This document shows positions 56,210 to 64,000 of a stretch of 64,000 bases of DNA, in pieces. The stretch is from positions 62,001-126,000 of the forward strand of contig JALJCO010001181.1 in NCBI GenBank assembly GCA_023101725.1. The letters are read 5' to 3'. The stretch is from Atherinomorus stipes (taxonomy: Eukaryota > Chordata > Actinopteri > Atheriniformes > Atherinidae). Every line of letters starts with the position of its first letter. Position 1 is the first letter of the stretch. The notes beneath the pieces are model-generated. The model did not search any database, was not told the DNA's origin, and saw nothing but the letters and a program-made list of their open reading frames with translations. A program made the position numbers and the translations under genes.

Positions 56210-57174
56210 TACAGAACGTCTCTTTGTAAAAACAACACAGTAGCCTGGCTTCAGTTTGCAAAGTGACCTCTGAACAAAACACAATACTACTGGGAAAATG
56301 CCCTTTGGGCAGATGACACCAGAATGAAGGTATTTCTTCATGTTTGGTGAAACTGCATATCAGCACAGACACCGCATACCCAATGTCAAGCATGGTGGTG
56401 GAGGAATGATGACTTGGGCTTGCTTTTCAGGCACAGGACCGGGACAGCTTGCAGTCATTGAGTGGATCATGAAATGATCGTACCCTCCTGCGCCCTCAAA
56501 TCCACAGACGTGGACATAATATTATGGGTCTATGCACCATAATACTTAATTCTGTGCAACTGGAACCAGTTGAACACAAATTTCAACACTTAGGCCAAGA
56601 ATAAACTTGCTTTATAACCATGTATATGCGTAGGCAACATCTTCATTGTGAGTGTAGTACTCATATATTGCACATGTTAGTGTGTTACGCCTGTTACCAG
56701 AGGATTCCACCAGGACATTAGATGACTCAGACCAGATAGAGCTGCAACCAAACAACATAGGATTTGGTTTATCTTTTAGATCACAGCAAAAAAAAAAAAA
56801 AAAAAGGTTTTGTAGATAGTATGTGAGGAATTATCATGGACTTGATCCATAAGGTTGTGTTAGAAACCTATTCCTCATCTTCTTCTCAGTTGACCCTGTG
56901 ACCTACATTTGGTCAAATTTCCCCCCATGCTGCCCCTACTGGTCACTTGCATATTGGAGCTTGCTGTAACATGTCGCACTAACAAGAAAACAAGCACAAA
57001 TTATACTTTAAACAAACTGAATTATATCTAAATGACACTTTTTAGGTCTTCCTAAATCCAAATAGCTAACAGATAGGGGTGCACAATAATTATCGGGGCA
57101 AAAAATAGGAAAATAATTCTGTCATTCTGATAAGTCCGATATCATGATGACATGACCCAATAACACATAGCCTA

Positions 57175-57699
57175 CTGTTGTCCTCAAAATGATTCATACC
57201 TTCCAACTGAAGAAAAGGCTAAATTCACAAAAGTAAACCAAATAACAAGAAACTAAAGAAACTACTAATAAATAAAAATTTACAAAATTATAATTTGGTA
57301 AAATAGAATGTTGCTTTTGAATTGTGGTTGGAAATAATAATAATAAAAAATACTGTCCCAGACACATCAGAGCACCTTTCCCATGAACAGTGGGTCAGAA
57401 TACCTGTCAACATGTATAAGTTTTTTTGAACATTAGAGAAAACACCTGATTGCAGTGATTGTCTCAAAGTGTTGCTCAACAAAATTTTAGCTTCGGAGCC
57501 CCATCATGCTTGTTTGCTTGTTTTATTTTTGTGTGTGTTTGTTTTTAATAATATTTTCACACCACAATTCAAAATCTGTGTCATAATTTTCATAGAATTT
57601 TTATTTATTATTACTTTTGTCAATTTCATCTTATTTCACTGATAGCAGATTTTTTTTCCTTCTTTAATTTGAAGATATGAATAAATTTGAGGACAACTG
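57175..57699. mobile_element. CAGTCATCCTC-type MITE, full copy F
   Basis: 525 bp with ends CTGTTGTCCTCAAAATGATTC and GAATAAATTTGAGGACAACTG, flanked by TA on both sides. Internal phrases shared with copies A-E (CACCTTTCCCATGAACAGTG, TTCGGAGCCCCATCATGC). Confidence 0.85.
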
Positions 57700-58029
57700 T
57701 ATATTCAGGGGCGCAGAAGGTTTTTAAACCAGGGGACCAAATGATTTTAACACAATCAGTAATTTTTGTGTAATTTGGGCTTAAACCCCAAAAGAAAGAT
57801 GCTGCTTCATACGGGAGACCCCAAGCTGCTTCCAAACCACTTCCCTTTCTTATTTTAGACACTATCTACCCCCTACGCTTGAAAAGTATTTTTGGTTTTG
57901 TTAATAGTTTTGATGTGATGATTAGGTATGCAGGTGTGTTATTAGTTGTCGGCCTCTAGAAGCTGAAATTTATTGTTATATAGACCGATACAGTTATCTG
58001 TATCAGTTTTAAAAAAAGATTTTTGTGCA

Positions 58030-59229
58030 TCCCTACTCATAGACATCTCAAATATAAGCCAAACCAAAGTTTAGGTCTTAAGGAGGGTACAGAAAAGTAC
58101 TATAGAGTGGAATGTGAGGCCATGTCCTTGCATTTTTTTAATTTTAAGTCCAGGAAAGGAACAGCTGATTTTTTGTTTTTAAATCTTGGAAGTGAAAGCT
58201 GGTTTTTCCTGATCCCAGCCATCCCAGTTTTATACTCTTCACGCACCTGTCATAAGCAGGGGCTACTGGAGCATCTATACTCACATCAGCAGATTCAGGG
58301 ACAGCTTCTGCTTTTTATATTTATTTTCTTCTACAGTTTTTTTCTTTATTTGTAATTTTTTTTATTTATATTTGTTCTGAGTTACTTACTGTATGTGCAA
58401 CACTTATTTCTTGCCCACAGTATTTAGGGGGCTCTGAGTCCAAGAATTTCATTGCCAGAAATGATGTTCCACCGTTACCAGTAAAGCTTGAAGATTTGTT
58501 AACTTCTTGTATTTCTTATTCTTTTCTCATATCTTGAAAACAAAATATCTCTTTTACATTTCAGATCCAGTCATGTATATGTGATTTGCATAGTTTCAAA
58601 TCACAAATGAAAAAGTCCTAATGTAATATTTGTCAAGTAAATGCCAAGAAAAAAAAATTAAGCTTCATCTTGTTAGAATAGGTTTTTCTTGGCTCTCCCA
58701 AATCACAAAAAGCAACTGACCAAAAAGCACATGCTGGGATGGTCGTATATGTTTCAAACATGTGATGTTAAATTTGGAGTATGAATGAAGAAAACTGGAT
58801 TAAAAGGAAACCTACACGGTTGCACAAGAGATAGTTTTTTTCTAGGTGAGCGTGCTTTATTCATCTAATATGAATGACTTATTGTGCAGGAAAGGGTGTT
58901 GTTCAGTGGTGACCGCTGCAGTGAGATTTATCATGATGTCGCAATGCACACAGCTGTCACTGCATCATTTCTACTGAACATCAGCAGCATAATGAGGGTG
59001 TTTTAATCTCTGGAGGATCCAGGAATTGCCTCACAAATTATTCATGTTAGCATATTGTTGCAGTGCCCTAACTCTTAACCTGCTCCAAGCTGTCCGGCTT
59101 GGCTTTAACTCCAGGCCTCCCTCTGGTCTACAGCCTCGTCTGACTCAGCACACCGATTTATTCTTCGTTTTTCCTTTGTGTCTGTGCTCCTCACCCGCCT
59201 CATCCTTCTCTCACACACCTATGTAAAAA

Positions 59230-59230
<1 letters not shown>
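58030..59230. other. Intergenic stretch without recognised features
   Basis: AT-rich sequence with short ORFs lacking any family signature. No gene, RNA gene or defined transposon was found. Confidence 0.55.

Positions 59231-59270
<40 letters not shown>
59231..59270. repeat. poly(A)/(TA)n microsatellite
   Basis: A13 followed by about 15 TA units. Confidence 0.95.
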
Positions 59271-59274
<4 letters not shown>

Positions 59275-59399
59275 AAAACTAAAAGAACAACTTGTCTTGT
59301 TCTTCTCTTTCTATCTCTGCCTCTCTTTCTTGCCCCCCTGCTTTGCAGCTTCCCTCCCTCCCCCCACATCTTTTTTTCCTTGACTGTGGACACAGTGTT

Positions 59400-59830
59400 C
59401 ATGTGTGAATTTGGGTGGGGTGGGGGGGGGGGTGTAAGATGAGGGCTTTGGGTGTGGGGGGGTACATCCCATAATCACCAATCAGAGGGATACTAGGGGC
59501 AGTTGTCATAGAAACCTCGTGCACAGCTCTTGATGCCCCTCCCACTCCTCAACACCACTTGCAGAATTGCATATCTGATAATGAAAATAATATCATTTCT
59601 GAGGCAAAAAGAAAAAAAGGAGGAGGAGGAGGAGGAGGGGAGGGGGGACTACAGACCATAATAGTGCTCCTGTGCTGCTAGTCGCCATGGAGATAAGTAG
59701 AGGGATGGCGAAGACAGAGGAGAGTAACAGGCGGGGTCAGATTACCATGTAAGTCAAAATGCATACCATAATACTTCTTGACTGCCCGAACACCCCCCCC
59801 CCGACCAGCTCAGACATCTTCTCCGCTCCA
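59400..59830. promoter_or_regulatory. Second CATAATA/X-box cluster
   Basis: Contains CATCCCATAAT (59465-59475), X-box-like GTTGTCATAGAAAC (59502-59515), TACAGACCATAATAGT (59650-59665), X-box-like GTCGCCATGGAGAT (59681-59694), CATACCATAATA (59762-59773), a G-run at 59418-59430, a GGA-rich tract (59618-59647) and a C-run (59792-59800). Same elements and orientation as the cluster at 51.6-51.9 kb. Function unknown. Confidence 0.45.
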
Positions 59831-60730
59831 CCTACCCTACAGTCCACCCTTTGAAGCTGCACCAGATAAAGTGCAAATAGATTTGATCAGCCCCAACATG
59901 TCTGCCATATGAGATAACGCACAGCAGCGGGAGGCTGACAGATGGAGAGAACAAAAAAAAGAAAATGAGATTGCGACATCAGGATTGTCCCGATGTCCCA
60001 GAAGGCTCGGATGAGCTGTCATGGTGTGAAGTTCAGATTTAAAATGGGACTTTTTTTTTTCCTTTTTCATCCTTTTGCCTTTCAGTTGCGTCATTTAGCC
60101 AGTTATTGTTTTCCCTTCAGGTAAAATGAGAAGATTACTGATTGTAGCTTGACTGTTTAAGTCAATTATCTGTGAATAGGACTGAAGGAGCCTCCATGAA
60201 AAATGGATACATGTGCACAAGTGAGAAAATGAATCCACAATCTCTCACAAGCTCTGTAGTCATTCACCGTGAATGCAAAGCATTGGGCCTTTCCGCAATG
60301 ACACTCGTATGATGCTTTATTCTGTCATCTACCTTTCATTCAAAAGCAGTCAGCATCACAACATCCTAGGGTTTAAGACCCTACACATAGGAGCAAGTAT
60401 ATCACACATAATTGGATTTGACCGTAACTATCTTTGCAACAACAATGCCCTCCCATTCCACCTTTCACACAGGATTGACCTGCTGTAAGCAAACAGGATG
60501 AAGAATGTGTAGGTGAGTTTGTATTCTCACAAACTTGCCTGATGTCTGCCTGATGTTCCTTCTGGAACGGTTCCGGATGGGCCAATCTCTGAACATATCT
60601 CCACTGAAAGTCCAAAATCTAATTTTGTTTCCATCAAAGAAGCCTGTGTCTGAGTTGGTGTGACTTTATGGATGTGCTGTTTTGATAACCAATCTTGGAG
60701 CTGCTTCAGATATGCCAAATCATCAATTAT

Positions 60731-61110
60731 CATTCATTCATTCATGTTCTATACCACTTAGACCAGGGGTGTTCAACGTCGATCCCCAAGGGCCACAATC
60801 CTGCAGGATTTCCATGTCTCCCTGCTCCAACACGCCTGACTCAAACTAATGAGTCATTGTGCAGAACTTCACAGGCTGTTAGATTCATTTAATTGTGTCG
60901 GGTGTGTTGGAGCAGGGAGACATGGAAGTTCTGCAGGATTGTGGCCCTCGGGGATCGACTTTGAACACCACTGACTTAGTCCAAATCAGGGTTGCAGGGG
61001 CAGAAACCTATTCCAGCAATTAGCAAGCAAGAGGCAGGATACACCATGGACAGGATGCCAGTTCATGATAGGGTCAACACAGAAAACCAAACAATCACAC
61101 CCACTCTGAG
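60731..61110. repeat. Dispersed fish repeat interrupted by a hAT MITE
   Basis: CATTCATTCATTCATG...TATACCACTTAGAC, then after the insertion CTTAGTCCAAATCAGGGTTG, CAGGATACACCATGGACAGG and GATGCCAGTTCATGATAGGG. The layout is typical of a common teleost repeat beginning with CATT units. Confidence 0.65.
60764..60973. mobile_element. hAT-type foldback MITE nested in another repeat
   Basis: 210 bp, CAGGGGTGTTCAACGTCGAT to ATCGACTTTGAACACCACTG, with 8-bp flanks ACTTAGAC (60756-60763) and ACTTAGTC (60974-60981), one mismatch. Arms contain GATCCCCAAGGGCCACAATC / GATTGTGGCCCTCGGGGATC. Confidence 0.85.
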
Positions 61111-61159
61111 GGAGAATTAATATATATTAATATATCAACATAGTTGAAATGTTAAATGG

Positions 61160-61385
61160 ACTGTGCTTTCTGTATATAGCTCTTTTCCAACCATATGCTG
61201 ATAGTTCAAAGTGCTTTACATTACATATCACAATCCCCCATTCATACGCACATTTACACCCTGATAGGCACATCAAGAGGCAATGTGGAGTTCAGTATCT
61301 TGCCCAAGGACACACGGCATATAGCCTGGAGAAGCCATGGACTCAATCCTCTGACCCTCCGGTTTGGTGGAAGAGCACCTGCTGT
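61160..61385. repeat. Dispersed fish repeat fragment
   Basis: AGTTCAAAGTGCTTTACATT, AGTTCAGTATCTTGCCCAAG and GACCCTCCGGTTTGGTGGAA match the order of phrases in a very common teleost repeat (CAAAGCGCTTTACA ... TCTTGCCCAAGGACAC). The ORFs here are by-products. Confidence 0.6.
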
Positions 61386-61399
61386 GGGGGTAAACAGGC

Positions 61400-63000
61400 A
61401 AGTATTTGCTATTAAGTACAAAGCAAACCAAAGACTGATAAGAACATCATTAGATTATGACAAATGTGGCCATAAATCAAAGTACTGGGCAAATTAAAAG
61501 TCTAATATGGAGACGAAAATGTTTCTGCAGCTCATCCTGCGGGTAACACCCAAATGTGTGCAAATATATCCAACTGCTTTTATGACATTTTATCCAAAGT
61601 AAACAAATCATATAGAAAAAAGTTCTGTCTCAGTTTCAAGTATGAGTATCTCTCTGTCTTTATTTTCAAATTATCTACTCCACCTACAACTTTAGATAAT
61701 CCTGTATTTGCTGTACCCCAAAAATGGGAAGATGAAACTCTTTTGTTTAGGGTTTATCATTATGATAAATTTTCATAATTTCATGTTAGTTATTTTTGAA
61801 AGAAATATGCCAATAATTCAGTACCTGTACTTTGTCTAATGTTTCATACAAGGAAATCTGACTTTTTGTTGAGTTTTCTTTGTCATTTCCACCCATAGAA
61901 AGGTCAAAATTCCAGTGTTTGCTGGTTGCTGAACTCTCTGAGAGCGTATTCCATCTCTTGAGGTCTCTATTGTTCAGTTCTGCAGCTGCTTCTTCTCTTT
62001 TGCTACTCTATAAAAATGCCAAAAAAATCTTTAAAAGGAAAAAAAAAAGAAGCTACAAATTCCAAATTCCCATTCATTAATGAACACATTGCCCCACTGC
62101 AACCAATAACAAACCTATAACACTGGTAAAACAGGGAGTTTATTGAGCCTCTGTAATGGAGACTTACCAGTGTAATTATCAAGAGGCAGCTGTTGTTATG
62201 TCAGTGTTCCTGACTACATTGTGCAGTGTTACCTAAATTAGGCCAGTTTAACATATGACTCGTGATGACATTGTGCCCCAAAGGGTGTTCAGCACTGACC
62301 GTGATGTGCAGATGAGGGAAATGCATGAATTTGCGGGTGAAATGACATGATAGGCATTTTTCTATCGGTCTGGTGTAGTGTGTGATCGATTTGCTGTGTG
62401 AGCTCTCAGGCTAGGGGTACTGTAGGCTCTCTCATGCAGTGATAACATACTTTAAAGGTTATTGAGTGAAATTTATGTTTGAAATGTGTGAATGGTTGTG
62501 CAAAGTTGTCAAATGGTGTCCCTGTGGAAGAGAAAGGGGTGTAACAGAGTTAAGCTGCTCACTCCACACCCCAAAACCAGCTGGTCTGAACAGAGCTGTG
62601 AATAAGGAGCAGCATGAAAAACTGAAAAATGTATTTACTGGTGATAAAAGGACAAATACACCTCTTTTAAATGCAAATGTCAAACTGTAGCAAGCTCCAC
62701 AGAAAAAGACAGATAATCACCAAAGACAGGATCATCTGGGCGACTGACCAAACCACAGAGCCACTCAGCTACTGTGGCTAAGAGCCAGGTTGAGCAAGAC
62801 GAAAGGAAGTAGAGTGGAAGTTATTTCATTTGAATATGACAAAAATCTAAGTGTTTATATCCTCTCCAGGAGCCCATACTTGAAAATCCAACAGTTCTGA
62901 CAGGCGTTCTGAGTGACTCAAGTAAGGTGTGGTGGAAGCGAATGTGTGAAGTCACGACGTGTAGACGTTGAGTTTGTAGTAGCACTTTTAAGATTAACCC
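61400..63000. other. Intergenic stretch without recognised features
   Basis: No exon-like sequence or defined transposon was found. The ORFs at 61554-61778 and 62459-62690 have no recognisable motif and overlap on both strands. Confidence 0.5.
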
Positions 63001-63001
63001 T

Positions 63002-63075
63002 CACCGGTCACTTTATTAGGTACACCCCGATACCCTTTTCCTTCAGAACCATAATTCTTGGTGGCACAGATTTAA
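63002..63075 (+). mobile_element. Tc1-like terminal fragment
   Basis: CCGGTCACTTTATTAGGTACACCCCG is the characteristic end of a fish Tc1-like family (compare 17425). Only the end is recognisable. Confidence 0.6.
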
Positions 63076-63269
63076 CAAGCGAAGAAAAGGAAGTATTTTG
63101 CGGCGAAGAGATATTGCACGCTAGAAAACCAGGGTTAATATTGGTTTGGCTTTCACCCTCTTCCGAGCTTTGAGGGAGGTGCTTGGGACAGAAGACGGTG
63201 TGGCCATTAGCCCGAGGGGAGGGGCTCTCAGTTTGAATAGTGTTTACAAAACGAAACGGGGGAATACTC

Positions 63270-63330
63270 CGGACTCTACCTTTAAGTTCGGGAAGTAGTG
63301 CAGTTGTGCATAGAGCCCATTTAGAAAGAA
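63270..63330. repeat. Fragment of the GGGCTC foldback family
   Basis: AAGTAGTGCAGTTGTGCATAGAGCCCATTTAG matches the right outer arm of the composite element at 18499-18873. It explains the 141-residue minus ORF here. Confidence 0.6.
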
Positions 63331-63925
63331 CCTTTTCACCGGTGTGTTGGGATGTTTGTGAGTTCATGGTTAGAGCGAACTTGTCTCCTTGGCCACAATC
63401 TGACCGGTTGCAGAGGTGACGGCGTGGGAACAAGATTCAGCCAAGAGGAGGAAATCCAGATGCTATTTTACTTGCAGTTTTGAATCAATACCGATAAACA
63501 CATTGATCGGCAGCTCAAATCAAGCTTCCAACTGTAAAACAGAATTATGTTTAGCACAGAGTAAAGCAACTGCAGTGGCTGGGTGAGTAAACAAGGCAAA
63601 TCTCTGCATATAAAGATGTGGATTAGTCCATGGCTGCCTCAGTCATTTACATTACAGGAGACAGGGGGTGCATTGTGCTCACTGTGCACTCAGACAGTTT
63701 GCCAGTGAAGTTTTTTTGACGAATTCCCAGCTACCTTTGTGTTTCTTTCCCTCTCGAGTCTCTACCTTCTTGTGCAAGAAGATAGATATTAATTCTCCGA
63801 CATACATAGTCTGTGCACGTTGGGCTGTGGTGTTGACGCGCGCGTGGAGTGGTGGGGGTAAGCCACCGCACACAAAAACAGGCCTAGGCCAGACCATGCC
63901 CCATCCCCCCACCTGACAGCTCAGA

Positions 63926-64000
63926 CATCCCATAATATGCATTTTGCCTGCCCCCCCTCACCACTTCCTCCTCCTCCTCCTCTTTTCTTTGCTGCTTGGC
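63926..64000. promoter_or_regulatory. Single CATCCCATAATA motif with C-rich and (TCC)n flank
   Basis: CATCCCATAATA (63926-63937) preceded by GACAGCTCAGA, which also occurs (as GACCAGCTCAGA) in the second cluster at 59801. A (TCC)n tract runs to 63982. May be the start of a third cluster cut by the window end. Confidence 0.4.

Noticed and set aside
63008..63433. 141-residue minus ORF near the window end
   Set aside because: It spans a Tc1-like end and a fragment of the GGGCTC foldback family, so it is repeat-derived.

Overview
The window is nuclear DNA from a teleost (ray-finned) fish. It has vertebrate exon-intron structure with GT-AG splice sites, AT-rich introns, long microsatellites and many fish-type DNA-transposon relics. 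The proteins are close to vertebrate synaptobrevin and CHD4. Two protein-coding genes were reconstructed by joining exons by hand and checking phase at every junction.

Layout. Positions 1-2430 are repeat-rich upstream sequence. A synaptobrevin gene (vamp1-like, + strand, five exons, 118 residues) runs from its promoter near 2440 to a stop codon at 15965-15967, with a 3' UTR probably ending near 16.7-17.2 kb. A 2.5 kb repeat-filled spacer follows. Then comes the convergent gene chd4 (- strand, 39 coding exons, 1956 residues), from its start codon at 50857-50859 to its stop at 20275-20277, with a poly(A) signal at 19940-19945. Positions 51-64 kb hold no convincing gene. They contain C-rich and purine-rich tracts, a recurring motif cluster with RFX-like X-boxes, and transposon relics.

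The genes. Vamp1 is a vesicle R-SNARE. Chd4 (Mi-2beta) is the ATP-dependent remodeller of the NuRD complex, and its CHDNT, two PHD fingers, two chromodomains, SNF2 helicase, SANT-like domains and C-terminal domain can be followed exon by exon. The two genes have no functional link, but the pairing matches an ancient vertebrate paralogon (VAMP1/CHD4, VAMP2/CHD3, VAMP3/CHD5 in human).

Main oddities: a one-base deficit in a G run inside the chd4 helicase domain (exon 19), all other junctions being in phase; a vamp1 start codon split AT|G across a 3 kb intron; a 15-nt terminal coding exon in chd4; several hAT-type elements with intact 8-bp target-site duplications, one about 1.56 kb; a transposon end 13 nt from the exon 7 splice donor; and a repeated same-orientation motif (CATCCCATAATA / TACAGACCATAATAGT) interspersed with X-box-like sites upstream of chd4.
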